A DNA stretch of 64,000 bases from an uncultured Dechloromonas sp. (GTDB taxonomy: Bacteria > Pseudomonadota > Gammaproteobacteria > Burkholderiales > Rhodocyclaceae): positions 1 to 64,000 of the forward strand of contig NZ_CAMFKO010000011.1 of NCBI RefSeq assembly GCF_945957265.1. Direction: 5' to 3'. Positions 1 to 10,642 of this stretch are shown piece after piece. The position numbers and the translations under genes were made by a program. The notes beneath the pieces are model-generated. The model was given only the letters and a program-made list of their open reading frames with translations, had not been told where the DNA came from and made no database searches. Numbering within the stretch: the stretch's first letter is position 1; each line of letters opens with the position of its first letter.

Positions 1-60
1 ATTATATAGATTAAAAAACCGCCGTCAACAGCCTCACAAAAGTTTTTCAAAAGCCAGGCA

Positions 61-93
61 TATAAAAAGAAAAAGGCAGCCGAAGCTGCCTTT
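61..93 (-). terminator. Rho-independent terminator after erpA
   Basis: A 9-bp perfect stem (72-80 with 85-93) closes on a four-base loop that reads UUCG on the minus-strand transcript, and is followed by a T-rich stretch (+ strand 61-71). It lies 19 bp after the erpA stop codon. The C(UUCG)G loop is the extra-stable tetraloop also seen in the porin and trpE terminators of this window. Confidence 0.85.
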
Positions 94-111
94 GGGGAAG
101 AACTTAATTAC

Positions 112-462
112 TCAAGCAGAGAAGGACGACCCGCAGCCACAGGTGGAGGTAGCGTTCGGATTGCGAATCACGAATTGCGCCCCCTCAAGACCTTCGCTGT
201 AATCGATTTCAGCACCGACCAGATACTGGAAGCTCATCGGGTCAATCAACAGAGTTACGCCATTTTTCTCCATCGTCGTATCGTCTTCGTTCACTTCCTC
301 GTCAAAAGTGAAGCCGTACTGAAAGCCGGAGCAGCCACCGCCAGTGACAAACACCCGCAACTTGAGCGCCGGATTTCCCTCTTCCTCGATCAACTCCTTA
401 ACCTTGCCGGCAGCACTGTCGGTAAACACAAAAGGGGTGGCCATTTCGGCAACTGCATTCAT
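112..462 (-). CDS. erpA: Iron-sulfur cluster insertion protein ErpA (A-type carrier)
   Basis: ErpA is a cytoplasmic A-type carrier that delivers Fe-S clusters to apoproteins, for instance in isoprenoid synthesis and respiration. The 116-residue product has the family hallmark of three cysteines: one in [10 protein letters not shown] (Cys44 from the chosen start) and a C-terminal CGCGSSF pair (Cys108, Cys110). The ATG at 462 is chosen because a GGAG lies 9 bases upstream; a TTG two codons earlier has no such spacing. The length is typical. It is the last gene of a minus-strand run after the bactofilin gene (64-bp gap) and ends at a strong terminator. The assignment is firm; ErpA versus IscA rests on overall sequence and on the absence of isc genes nearby. 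Confidence 0.93.
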   Translation of the reverse strand: MNAVAEMATPFVFTDSAAGKVKELIEEEGNPALKLRVFVTGGGCSGFQYGFTFDEEVNEDDTTMEKNGVTLLIDPMSFQYLVGAEIDYSEGLEGAQFVIRNPNATSTCGCGSSFSA

Positions 463-526
463 GAGCAAAACTCCAGAAAAAATTCATGCACGATTATGCG
501 AGGCCGCACAATCCCGGTCAATCGTA

Positions 527-928
527 TTAGGCAGGGGTCGCGGCCTTAAGTTCCACGGACGCCCCAATCGCATTTACTAGGCGCCCCTCGATCACAGCCC
601 CCTGGTGCATCTCAATTGCCGCGTACTCGACATCCCCCACAATACGCGCCTTCGATTGCATCTCCAGCGACTCAGTCACCACTACCGGACCGACCACGGA
701 ACCATTGGTGACCAGGTGACCAACCCTAACACCTCCTTCGACACGCGCATGCTCGCTCAATATCAAAGTGGAGGATGAAGCGCCCTCCACGGCCTGGATA
801 CTGCCCTTCACCTCACCGTCGACGCGCAGCCCTCCCGTGAAATACACAGCCCCCTCGACCCTGGTCCCTGCACCAATCAGGCTATCGATACGCCCCAAGG
901 GCTTGTTGTGTTCCTTTTTGCCAAACAT
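527..928 (-). CDS. Bactofilin-family polymer-forming protein
   Basis: Bactofilins form nucleotide-independent filaments through a short right-handed beta-helix and often scaffold cell-wall enzymes or polar structures. This 133-residue protein has a short polar N-terminus, then the repetitive beta-helical core (about residues 15-115) with regularly spaced Gly/Val/hydrophobic turns such as GGLRVDGEVKG and ARVEGGVRVG, and no membrane segment. The start is supported by AGGAG seven bases upstream of ATG. It sits between a small coiled-coil membrane protein and erpA, all on the minus strand. The partner is unknown; in other bacteria bactofilins are frequently next to M23 peptidases, but none adjoins here. 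Confidence 0.88.
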   Translation of the reverse strand: MFGKKEHNKPLGRIDSLIGAGTRVEGAVYFTGGLRVDGEVKGSIQAVEGASSSTLILSEHARVEGGVRVGHLVTNGSVVGPVVVTESLEMQSKARIVGDVEYAAIEMHQGAVIEGRLVNAIGASVELKAATPA

Positions 929-1029
929 CGCAAACTCCTAAAGCTGCGTCAATCGCTTGGGTCTTATCGTACCATTTCGCAAAACACGAGACTCCCCCCC
1001 CCGCACGGAGCCATCCTTTTCACGCAGCG

Positions 1030-1467
1030 CTACCGCGACAGTTTTCTGTTTGCGCGAAACCCCGCCTCAGCCCCCGAAGGCACCAAACGCTCAAACACCT
1101 TCACCTCCTCTTTCAAGGCGGCATTTTCAGCCTCAAGCACGCCAATCTTGAGAATCAGTTGCTGATGAGAGGCACGCTCGATATTCAAGGCATTCTGGGC
1201 AGACCCCGCCGCCGAGCGCAAAACAGCCAGCTCATCTTGCTGCAACTGCAGTCGCTCACGCAGCCCCATCTCACCCTCTCCACCCTGCCCCACACCTCGG
1301 TAACTCGCAGCAAACCAGCCCAGCCCGAACACAACAACCGCAAACAATATGGCAGACAACCAGAACAAAGGGCGCGGCATATGTCGGCGAACAACCACTC
1401 GAGGTGACAACACCCCAAATCGTCGCCGATATCTTTTGAGCTTAAGAGAGAGAGCTGGCATTGGCAT
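1030..1467 (-). CDS. Small membrane protein with coiled coil (DUF6776-like, possibly short)
   Basis: A 145-residue protein of unknown function. It has a basic N-terminus, one transmembrane helix (about residues 34-54) and then a heptad-rich segment (about residues 66-125) that should form a coiled coil, so a single-pass inner-membrane protein with a periplasmic coil is expected. The ATG at 1467 is preceded by GAGGT at ideal spacing; an upstream in-frame TTG is less likely. It resembles the N-terminal half of DUF6776-type proteins found beside bactofilin genes in Betaproteobacteria. As I recall those are longer, so the C-terminal domain may be missing here; only about 100 bp separate its stop from the bactofilin start. 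Confidence 0.6.
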   Translation of the reverse strand: MPMPALSLKLKRYRRRFGVLSPRVVVRRHMPRPLFWLSAILFAVVVFGLGWFAASYRGVGQGGEGEMGLRERLQLQQDELAVLRSAAGSAQNALNIERASHQQLILKIGVLEAENAALKEEVKVFERLVPSGAEAGFRANRKLSR

Positions 1468-1625
1468 CCCGATACCTCGAACCAATCACGGAGATCGCCG
1501 CACGAAAGATGAGCCGTACCCCGATGCAACGCAGGAACACCCTACACAAGCGATTGCGAGGGGAGACTAGTGCCGAACACCCATAACACACCGCCTCAAA
1601 CGACGACCAAGCGACAAACGAGAGG

Positions 1626-1656
1626 CAAATAAAAACGGGAGCCGAAGCTCCCGTTT
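1626..1656 (-). terminator. Rho-independent terminator after the porin gene
   Basis: A 10-bp perfect stem (1633-1642 with 1647-1656) has a UUCG loop on the minus-strand transcript, followed by a T-rich run (TTTTTATTT including stem end). It lies 27 bp beyond the porin stop and separates the porin transcript from the erpA-bactofilin group. The rest of 1486-1682 shows no gene. Confidence 0.88.
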
Positions 1657-1682
1657 CTGTTTCAGACCTGGTTTAAGCCAGA

Positions 1683-2900
1683 TTAGAAGGAGTGACGCAG
1701 GCCAACGCTGAAGCCATTGACTTGGGCGCCGTCGCTCAGGCCACCAGAAACGGTAGCGGTGGAGTTCGGGTTCGAAACGCCGTACAGGTAGTCGTAGTTA
1801 GCGTTGTTCTTGTTGTTGATGCGGCTGTAAACAGCCTTCAACATGGTGCGCTTGGACAGGTTGTATTCGTAGCCAGCAACGTAGTGGTTAGCACCTTCCT
1901 TGTCGACGCTATTACCCTTCAGGTCGCCAGCGTGACCCCACTGAGCCAGGATCGCGCCCTTGCCCAGGTTGAACTTGCCGGACAGGTAGGTGGTGTTTTG
2001 CTTCAGATCGGAACCGGTGGTCGGGTCGAGGCGGGCACGGTCAAACAGGAAGCCGACTTGGCCGAAAGCAGCCTTGTACATGACGCCCAGACGGTGGTTG
2101 TCAACCTTGTTCCAGCCAGCAGCCAGGCCGTCACCAATAACGTTAACAGTAGAAACAGCACCGGTCGTGGTGTTAGCGGTCGTGGTGGAGGAAGCGCCAA
2201 CGGAACCGTTACCAGCAGCATTAACAGCGGTGTAGGCGTAGCCAGCGTAGATCGGGCCGGTTTCGAAGTTCAGGCCCATGGTCCAGGCGGTGTTACCTTG
2301 ACCGTTGTTGTCGGCACCCATGGACTCGTGACCAGCCAGACCCGTGGTGGTGAAGCCGGTGGAGTAAGCGGCAACACCGCTGAAGCCGCCGATGGTCGGG
2401 GAGACGTAGGCGATGGCGTTGGTGATGCGCTGGTCGAAGTGACCGGCACCCGAACCGCCGCCGAACTTGCCCAGCAGGGCGGTGTTGGCGCCAATGCCGG
2501 TAGCGCCGGCGTTGACGTCGAACTTGGCGCCCATGGCACGGGTCGGGCCAGTCAGGTTACCGGCAACGATGGTACCGAAACCACCAGCCAGACCAACGAA
2601 GGAGTCACGGTTGGCATTGCCACCGGTGGCGGCGTCAAAAGAAACGCTGCTTTCGAACTGGAAGACAGCCTTCAGGCCGTTGCCCAGATCTTCAACACCC
2701 TTGAAACCGATCAGGGAAGAGTTGGCGGTAACGCGGTTACGGCTGTTGAAATCCAGACGGTCGCTGTTGCCGGTAGAGCCGGTAGCCTTGACGCTGTCGA
2801 AGGTGGCGTCAGCAACACCGTAGATGGTGACGTTGGTTTGAGCGAAAGCGGCGGAAGAGGCCAGAGCAGCAACTGCCAGAGCGATAATCTTCTTTTGCAT
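1683..2900 (-). CDS. General trimeric porin (porin_4 / OmpC-like family)
   Basis: Outer-membrane diffusion channel. The 405-residue precursor begins with a classic signal peptide ending in SSAAFA before QTNVTIYG, a typical mature start for betaproteobacterial 16-strand porins, and ends in the phenylalanine motif VGLRHSF recognised by the BAM complex. Alternating hydrophobic beta strands and many Gly/Asn/Thr turns run throughout. A strong AAGGAG precedes the ATG. The gene is monocistronic, with its own terminator. Substrate preference cannot be told from sequence. It is compositionally distinct from the second porin of this window, which carries an N-terminal coiled coil. Confidence 0.93.
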   Translation of the reverse strand: MQKKIIALAVAALASSAAFAQTNVTIYGVADATFDSVKATGSTGNSDRLDFNSRNRVTANSSLIGFKGVEDLGNGLKAVFQFESSVSFDAATGGNANRDSFVGLAGGFGTIVAGNLTGPTRAMGAKFDVNAGATGIGANTALLGKFGGGSGAGHFDQRITNAIAYVSPTIGGFSGVAAYSTGFTTTGLAGHESMGADNNGQGNTAWTMGLNFETGPIYAGYAYTAVNAAGNGSVGASSTTTANTTTGAVSTVNVIGDGLAAGWNKVDNHRLGVMYKAAFGQVGFLFDRARLDPTTGSDLKQNTTYLSGKFNLGKGAILAQWGHAGDLKGNSVDKEGANHYVAGYEYNLSKRTMLKAVYSRINNKNNANYDYLYGVSNPNSTATVSGGLSDGAQVNGFSVGLRHSF

Positions 2901-3071
2901 CAGAAAATCTCCTTAGTGGTTAGTTTTTGGTTTGACCCGAAAGTCATTCCAAGCTTTACCTCTCGGATCGAGAAGTTGCGTCGATTGTCGCAAAGAGCGA
3001 AACGCCCTAGCAACCGGTGTTTGCGTTGCTGCGACGCTTTTGGCGGGCTTTGTTGTTTTGGCGCAACAGGC

Positions 3072-3860
3072 TCAAGCGAACACGCGGGCCAGCTCGACAC
3101 CCGGCTCCGGGGCGCGCATGAAGGCTTCGCCGACAAGGAAGGTTTCGACCTTGTTGGCGCGCATCAGGGCGACGTCTTCCGGCTTCAGGATGCCGCTTTC
3201 GGTGACGACGATACGGTCGGCCGGAATGCGGGAGAGCAAACCGAGGGTGGTATCGAGCGTGACTTCGAAGGTGCGCAGGTTGCGGTTGTTGATGCCGAGC
3301 AGCGGGGTCTTCAGTTGCAGTGCGGCATCCAGCTCTTCGCCGTTGTGCACTTCGACCAGCACGGCCATGCCATGGCCCATGGCCTGCGCCTCGAGGGCCT
3401 GCATGTCGGCAAGGCTCAAAGCGGCGGCGATGAGCAGGATGCAGTCCGCGCCCATGGCCCGGGCTTCGGCGACCTGGTAGGCATCGACCATGAAATCCTT
3501 GCGCAGCACCGGCAGGGAGCAGGCGGCGCGGGCGGCCTGGAGGTATTCCGGGCAGCCCTGGAAATATTGGCGATCGGTCAGCACCGACAGGCAGGCGGCG
3601 CCGTGCTGTTCGTAGCTGCGGGCGATTTCGGCCGGCTGAAAGTCGGGGCGGATGACGCCTTTCGACGGGCTGGCCTTCTTGATTTCGGCGATGACCGCCG
3701 GGCGGCCGGCCGCCATCTTGTTGCGGATGGCACCGACTAAATCGCGCGCAGCCGGCTGCGCGGCGGCTTCGGCCTCGACGGCCGCCAGCGATTTGCCGGC
3801 ACGTGCCGCGGCGACCTCTTCGAACTTGGTCGCGATGATTTTATTGAGAATGTCGCTCAT
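3072..3860 (-). CDS. trpC: Indole-3-glycerol phosphate synthase
   Basis: Converts 1-(2-carboxyphenylamino)-1-deoxyribulose 5-phosphate to indole-3-glycerol phosphate in tryptophan synthesis. It is a cytoplasmic TIM-barrel enzyme of 262 residues with the family motifs [15 protein letters not shown], the catalytic LRKDFM lysine loop, LVEVHN, GINNRNL and VTESGI in the expected order. The ATG at 3860 overlaps the trpD stop in an ATGA junction, which fixes the start. It is the last gene of trpGDC. No clear terminator was found in 2901-3071 before the porin gene. Confidence 0.97.
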   Translation of the reverse strand: MSDILNKIIATKFEEVAAARAGKSLAAVEAEAAAQPAARDLVGAIRNKMAAGRPAVIAEIKKASPSKGVIRPDFQPAEIARSYEQHGAACLSVLTDRQYFQGCPEYLQAARAACSLPVLRKDFMVDAYQVAEARAMGADCILLIAAALSLADMQALEAQAMGHGMAVLVEVHNGEELDAALQLKTPLLGINNRNLRTFEVTLDTTLGLLSRIPADRIVVTESGILKPEDVALMRANKVETFLVGEAFMRAPEPGVELARVFA

Positions 3861-4900
3861 GCCTGCGCCCCCAGTCGTTGCGTGCATTGGACGAAGCTGT
3901 CCAGCCGGGCGCGCGCGGCGCCGCTGGCGATCGCCTCCCTTGCCTTGGCGATGCCGTCACCGATGCTGTCGGCGACATTGGCGACGTAGAGCGCCGCGCC
4001 GGCATTCAGGCAAACGATCTCGCGGGCGGCGCCCGCCTTGTTTTCCAGCGCCCCCAACATGGTGGCGCGCGATTCGGCGGCACTGGCGACCTGCAGGTTG
4101 CGCAAGGACATCATCTGCAGCCCGAAATCCTCGGGGTGAACTTCGTATTCGCTCACCTCGCCATCCTTCAACTCGCCGACCAGCGTGGCGGCGCCGAGGG
4201 AAATCTCGTCCAGGCCATCCTTGCCATGCACGACCAGGACGCGCTCGGCGCCCAGGCGCTGCATGACGCGGACCTGGATGCCGACCAGGTCGGGATGGAA
4301 CACGCCCATCAGGGTATTCGGCGCGGCAGCCGGGTTGGTCAGCGGACCGAGGATATTGAACAGGGTGCGCACACCCATTTCGCGGCGCACCGGGGCGACA
4401 TGCTTCATGGCGCTGTGGTGGTTGGGCGCAAACATGAAACCGATGCCGGTTTCCTCGATGCAGGCCGAGACCTGCTCCGGCGACAGCATGATGTTGGCGC
4501 CGAGCGCTTCGAGCACGTCGGCACTGCCGGAGCTGGACGATACGCTGCGCCCACCATGCTTGGCCACCTTGGCGCCGGCGGCGGCGGCAACGAAGATCGA
4601 GGTGGTGGAAATATTGAAGCTGTGCGCCGAATCGCCCCCGGTGCCGACGATATCGACGAAGCGGTTGTCGTAGGGCACCTTGACCGGCGTCGCCAGTTCG
4701 CGCATCACCGATGCGGCGGCGGCGATCTCGCCGATGGTTTCCTTCTTGACGCGCAGGCCGCTGATGATGGCGGCGATCATGACCGGCGACACGTCGCCGC
4801 CCATGATCTGGCGCATCAGGGAGACCATTTCGTCATGGAAGATTTCGCGGTGTTCGATGACACGCTGGAGAGCGGCTTGCGGAGTCATTGCCGTAGTCAT
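3857..4900 (-). CDS. trpD: Anthranilate phosphoribosyltransferase
   Basis: Transfers phosphoribose from PRPP to anthranilate. The 347-residue protein carries the PRPP-binding GTGGD motif (residues 86-90), the [15 protein letters not shown] anthranilate/PRPP segment and the NILGPLTNP motif that are diagnostic of TrpD. It overlaps trpG upstream and trpC downstream by ATGA, so the three genes are translationally coupled and the stoichiometry is probably equal. There is no fusion to TrpG, unlike in enterobacteria. Confidence 0.97.
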   Translation of the reverse strand: MTTAMTPQAALQRVIEHREIFHDEMVSLMRQIMGGDVSPVMIAAIISGLRVKKETIGEIAAAASVMRELATPVKVPYDNRFVDIVGTGGDSAHSFNISTTSIFVAAAAGAKVAKHGGRSVSSSSGSADVLEALGANIMLSPEQVSACIEETGIGFMFAPNHHSAMKHVAPVRREMGVRTLFNILGPLTNPAAAPNTLMGVFHPDLVGIQVRVMQRLGAERVLVVHGKDGLDEISLGAATLVGELKDGEVSEYEVHPEDFGLQMMSLRNLQVASAAESRATMLGALENKAGAAREIVCLNAGAALYVANVADSIGDGIAKAREAIASGAARARLDSFVQCTQRLGAQA

Positions 4901-5469
4901 TTCCTATGTTCGTCCAGGAAGTTCTTGAGCAGGTCGTGACCGCGCTCGGTCAGGATCGATTCGGGGTGGAACTGCACGCCTTCGACGGCCAGCGTCTTGT
5001 GGCGGACGCCCATGATCTCGCCGTCGTCCGTCCAGGCGGTGACCTCCAGGCAATCGGGCAGCGACTCGCGCTCGATGGCCAGGGAATGGTAGCGGGTGCA
5101 GGTTAGCGGATTGGGCAGCCCCTTGAAGACGCCGACATCCTTGTGATGCACCGGCGACACCTTGCCGTGCATCAACTGCTTGGCATGCACGATCTTGCCG
5201 CCGAAGGCTTCGCCGATGGACTGGTGGCCGAGGCAGACGCCGAGCAGCGGAATCTTGCCGGCGAATTCCTTGATCGCCGCCAGCGAAACGCCAGCCTGCG
5301 CCGGTGCGCAAGGGCCGGGGGAAATCACCAGGTATTCGGGCTTGAGGCGGGCGATCTCGGCGAGGGAAATCTCGTCGTTGCGAAAAACCTTCACATCCTG
5401 GCCCAACTCGCCGAGGTACTGGACGATGTTGTAGGTAAAGCTGTCGTAGTTGTCGATCATCAGCAGCAT
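4897..5469 (-). CDS. trpG: Anthranilate synthase component II (glutamine amidotransferase)
   Basis: Class I glutamine amidotransferase that supplies ammonia to TrpE and possibly to PabB (amphibolic TrpG/PabA). The 190-residue protein has the nucleophile Cys79 in LLGVCLGHQ and the His168-Pro-Glu170 pair in VQFHPES, completing the catalytic triad, plus the oxyanion PGPC loop. AAGGAA lies upstream of the ATG. Its usual neighbour trpE is not adjacent but about 11 kb away (16601-18076), separated by an acidic amino acid gene block, so trpGDC needs its own promoter. Confidence 0.96.
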   Translation of the reverse strand: MLLMIDNYDSFTYNIVQYLGELGQDVKVFRNDEISLAEIARLKPEYLVISPGPCAPAQAGVSLAAIKEFAGKIPLLGVCLGHQSIGEAFGGKIVHAKQLMHGKVSPVHHKDVGVFKGLPNPLTCTRYHSLAIERESLPDCLEVTAWTDDGEIMGVRHKTLAVEGVQFHPESILTERGHDLLKNFLDEHRK

Positions 5470-5503
5470 GCTGTTGATTCCTTGCCTGTTTTGTAAGCGC
5501 CAG

Positions 5504-5509
5504 ATTCTA
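5504..5509 (-). promoter_or_regulatory. Candidate -10 element of the trpG promoter
   Basis: TAGAAT on the minus strand, 35 bp before the trpG ATG, is a good -10 hexamer; the -35 region at the expected distance is weak. This leaves about 25-30 bases of leader, too short for an attenuator, and no Trp-rich leader peptide is visible here, in contrast to the trpE side. Confidence 0.4.
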
Positions 5510-5615
5510 CCTTAAGCACCGCCGTTCGACGCCTTTCAGACGATCTCCGGCGGCGCCGATCATGGCCGGCGATCCCGTTCGGGTTAAAATGCGCGCTTTC
5601 CCGCCGGACCCCATC

Positions 5616-6626
5616 ATGACCGCCGCCCTTTCCATTCCTCCGCACAGCCTGTCCATCGTCGTCCCGTTCTACAACGAGGAAGACAATATCGCGCCGCTGG
5701 TGAAGCGGGTGCATGAGGCGCTGGCCGGCTACCAGCATCCATGGGAACTGGTGCTGGTCGATGACGGCAGCAGCGACGCGACGGTCGACCGCGGCCTGCA
5801 ATGCGCCCGTGAATACGGCCCGCACGTCCGCGTCGTCGAACTGACCCGCAATTTCAAGCAGACGGCGGCCATGCAGGCCGGTTTCGACGCCGCCCGCGGC
5901 GACGTGATCGTGACCATGGACGGCGACCTGCAGAACGACCCGGTCGACATCCCGCGCATGGTCGCCCGCCTGCTCAACGAGGACCTCGACCTGGTCGCCG
6001 GCTGGCGCCAGAACCGCCAGGACGGCCTGTTCCTGCGCAAGATTCCGTCGAAGATCGCCAACCGCCTGATCGCCCGCATGACCGGCGTCAAGCTGCGCGA
6101 CTACGGCTGCAGCCTGAAGGCCTACCGCGGCGACGTGATCAAGCGCGTCCGCCTGTACGGCGAAATGCACCGCTTCATCCCGGCCTGGATGGCGACCGTG
6201 ACCACGCCGCGCCGCATCGCCGAGGAGGCGACGACGCACCACCCGCGCACGGCCGGCGTGTCGAAGTACGGCATTTCGCGCACTTTCCGCGTCATCCTCG
6301 ACCTCATCGCCGTCTATTTCTTCATGCGCTTCCGCGCCCGCCCCGGCCACTTCTTCGGCAGCATCGGCCTGGCGCTGACCGCCATTTCCGGCCTGGTGCT
6401 GGCCTGGCTGGGCTGGGTCAAGTTCGGGCTGGGCGAGTCGATCGGCGGCCGCCCGCTGCTCATCGTCGGCATCGGCACCCTGATCGCCGGCGTGCATTTC
6501 ATCACCACCGGCGTGCTCTCCGAACTGCTCGCCCGCATCTATTTCGAATCGGGCACCGTGCGTTCCTACTCGGCCCGCCAGACGGCCGAACTGGCTGCCG
6601 ACGAGGCCTGGCACAAGGCGGATTGA
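5616..6626 (+). CDS. Family 2 glycosyltransferase, polyprenyl-phosphate type (GtrB/ArnC-like)
   Basis: Expected to transfer a sugar from a nucleotide sugar to a polyprenyl phosphate on the cytoplasmic face of the inner membrane. The 336-residue protein has a GT-A domain opening with LSIVVPFYNEEDNI, the VDDGSSD nucleotide-binding motif and the metal-binding MDGDLQNDP, followed by two C-terminal transmembrane helices (about residues 245-270 and 280-305). The ATG at 5616 is preferred because a TAAAAT -10-like element at 5585-5590 lies downstream of the more distal in-frame ATG. It is transcribed divergently from trpG. The sugar is unknown and no partner O-antigen or lipid A modification genes are present, so the function is left generic. 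Confidence 0.82.
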   Translation: MTAALSIPPHSLSIVVPFYNEEDNIAPLVKRVHEALAGYQHPWELVLVDDGSSDATVDRGLQCAREYGPHVRVVELTRNFKQTAAMQAGFDAARGDVIVTMDGDLQNDPVDIPRMVARLLNEDLDLVAGWRQNRQDGLFLRKIPSKIANRLIARMTGVKLRDYGCSLKAYRGDVIKRVRLYGEMHRFIPAWMATVTTPRRIAEEATTHHPRTAGVSKYGISRTFRVILDLIAVYFFMRFRARPGHFFGSIGLALTAISGLVLAWLGWVKFGLGESIGGRPLLIVGIGTLIAGVHFITTGVLSELLARIYFESGTVRSYSARQTAELAADEAWHKAD

Positions 6627-6635
6627 CGTAGCACA

Positions 6636-6660
6636 GGGCCGGCTCGACATTCGCCGGCCC
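6636..6660 (+). terminator. Hairpin after the glycosyltransferase gene
   Basis: An 8-bp perfect GC stem (6636-6643 with 6653-6660) and a nine-base loop lie 10 bp after the stop codon. There is no T-run, so it may stall or protect a 3' end rather than terminate by itself. Confidence 0.45.
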
Positions 6661-6669
6661 GGCCCGATG

Positions 6670-6681
6670 TCGGAAACCCGA
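6670..6681. promoter_or_regulatory. Candidate AauR-type enhancer site upstream of ansB
   Basis: A dyad TCGG-AAAC-CCGA, flanked by G on both sides, is centred 116 bp upstream of the GG of the ansB sigma-54 promoter. The same core with other N4 spacers occurs twice upstream of gltI. AauR of Pseudomonas is reported, as I recall, to bind TTCGG-N4-CCGAA inverted repeats, so this is a plausible upstream activator sequence. Binding is inferred. Confidence 0.6.
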
Positions 6682-6764
6682 GGCTCGAAAGTGCCGCGCC
6701 CACGGCCCACCGACAGCCGACGGCCTATTTGCGGCCACCCCGGGCAATCGAATCAACGACTTGA

Positions 6765-7925
<1,161 letters not shown>

Positions 7926-7965
7926 GTTCCCGCCCTCTCCCTCATCGTAAGCACTAGATCGCCCG

Positions 7966-8037
7966 GGCCGGCCGTGATGCCGGCCTGAGCGCAAACCACC
8001 TTGCCCAAGTACATGCTGCAGCGTTTCGCTGCGGGCA
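7966..8037 (+). promoter_or_regulatory. Two hairpins between ansB and the second porin
   Basis: The first hairpin is a 7-bp GC stem (7966-7972 with 7979-7985). The second has an inner GCAGCG/CGCTGC stem (8018-8023 with 8027-8032) and an outer TGCCC/GGGCA stem (8002-8006 with 8033-8037). No T-run follows either, and no separate sigma-54 promoter was found here, so the porin is probably read from the ansB transcript with these structures modulating or stabilising it. Confidence 0.4.
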
Positions 8038-8071
8038 GGGGGGCGTTCATTTCGAAAAAAGGATCAAGCAC

Positions 8072-9250
8072 ATGAAGAAAATCGTTATTGCCCTGGCCGG
8101 CGCCGGCCTGATTGCCGGCCTGTCTCCCGTTGCCGCCCAGGCCAGCGAGCTGGACGACATGAAACAAGCCCTGCAGAAATTGCAGGACCGGATTGCCCAA
8201 CTCGAGGCCAAAAAGGAAGAACCACGCCCAGCCGCGACCAGCGTTCCGCTGCTCTCCGGCACGGCCCTGGGCGGGAACCCAAGCGCCGCCTTGTACGGCA
8301 AACTCGACCTGTTCACCGAATACAACTCCGGCGGCAACAAGGGGGACCGTCTCGCCCTCGAATCCGGCGGCCTCAACGGCAGCCGACTGGGCGTCAAAGG
8401 CGGGGCCGACATCAAGGAAGGCCTGCGCGCCGTCTATCAGCTGGAAGCCGGCTTCTTCGCCAACAAGGGCACGCTGGCCCAAGGCGGCCGCTTCTTCGGT
8501 CGCCAGGCCTACGCCGGGGTCGAAAGCGACACCTGGGGACGCCTCACCGCCGGCCGCCAGTATTCGCCGATGTACAACAGCGTGATTGCCTACGATGCCT
8601 TCGAGCAGGGCTACGGCTCCCCGACCACCGACGGCAACGTCAGCACCGGCGGCACCCGCTTCGACAGCTCCATCATCTACGCCACGCCGAAGTTTGCCGG
8701 CTTGAGCGCCACCGCGATGCTGGCGCTGGGCGGGGAAACCGGCCGGAGCTCCGATGCCGCCGCGCTCGCCGTCAATTACGAAAATGGCCCGCTCGGCCTG
8801 ACCGCCGCCTACCAGCGCGACGACCACAACAGTTCGACGAGCGCCGTCATCAAGAACACGTTTGTCGGCGCCAGTTACCAGCTGCGCAACACCCGCCTGC
8901 TGGCCGGCTTTGGCCGCGCAGCGACCGACAACGACAGCGGAATCAACAAGGTCAGGCGCGAATGGATGATCGGCAGCCGGACGGCCGCCACCCTGACCGG
9001 ACAACTGCTGCTGGCGTATGCCGAAGGCCACACCGAGGATGCGAGCCCGAACGACAAGGGACGCGTCGCGACCATCGGCTGGGTCGAAAGCATCAGCGCC
9101 CAATCCCGCGTTTACGGCATCGTCTCGGCACACAAGAACGCCGCTGGCTCGGCATTGGTCCCGATGGGCACCAGTTCCGCCGGCAACTACGTGATCAACC
9201 CGGGCGACTCCGCCTATGGCGTGGCATTGGGCTATCAGTACGCTTTCTAA
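8072..9250 (+). CDS. Porin with N-terminal coiled coil
   Basis: An outer-membrane porin of 392 residues. A signal peptide (about residues 1-25, ending near AAQAS) is followed by a short heptad-rich segment with EL, MK, LQ, LQ and LE spacing (about residues 26-50) predicted to form a trimeric periplasmic coiled coil, a Pro-rich linker, and then a porin_4-type barrel ending in LGYQYAF with the terminal Phe. AAAGGA precedes the ATG. It lies 146 bp after ansB on the same strand, so a role in letting acidic amino acids or their amides reach the periplasm is inferred from context only. Confidence 0.87.
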   Translation: MKKIVIALAGAGLIAGLSPVAAQASELDDMKQALQKLQDRIAQLEAKKEEPRPAATSVPLLSGTALGGNPSAALYGKLDLFTEYNSGGNKGDRLALESGGLNGSRLGVKGGADIKEGLRAVYQLEAGFFANKGTLAQGGRFFGRQAYAGVESDTWGRLTAGRQYSPMYNSVIAYDAFEQGYGSPTTDGNVSTGGTRFDSSIIYATPKFAGLSATAMLALGGETGRSSDAAALAVNYENGPLGLTAAYQRDDHNSSTSAVIKNTFVGASYQLRNTRLLAGFGRAATDNDSGINKVRREWMIGSRTAATLTGQLLLAYAEGHTEDASPNDKGRVATIGWVESISAQSRVYGIVSAHKNAAGSALVPMGTSSAGNYVINPGDSAYGVALGYQYAF

Positions 9251-9270
9251 ACGGCGCCCCTGACGCAAGC

Positions 9271-9309
9271 GGGCGCTGCGATGCCGAGCGGATCGACATC
9301 GCAGCGCCC
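9271..9309. terminator. Bidirectional hairpin between convergent porin and response regulator genes
   Basis: A 13-bp perfect inverted repeat (9271-9283 with 9297-9309) with a 13-base loop sits between the convergent stop codons at 9250 and 9329. It lacks a U-tract on either strand, but its position suggests a shared transcript end. Confidence 0.6.
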
Positions 9310-9328
9310 CTCAAGGTGCAGGCCGGGT

Positions 9329-10638
<1,310 letters not shown>

Positions 10639-10642
<4 letters not shown>

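Noticed and set aside
1692-3740. 682-codon open frame across porin and trpC on the plus strand
   Set aside because: Spans two real minus-strand genes and an intergenic region with no ribosome site or family motif.
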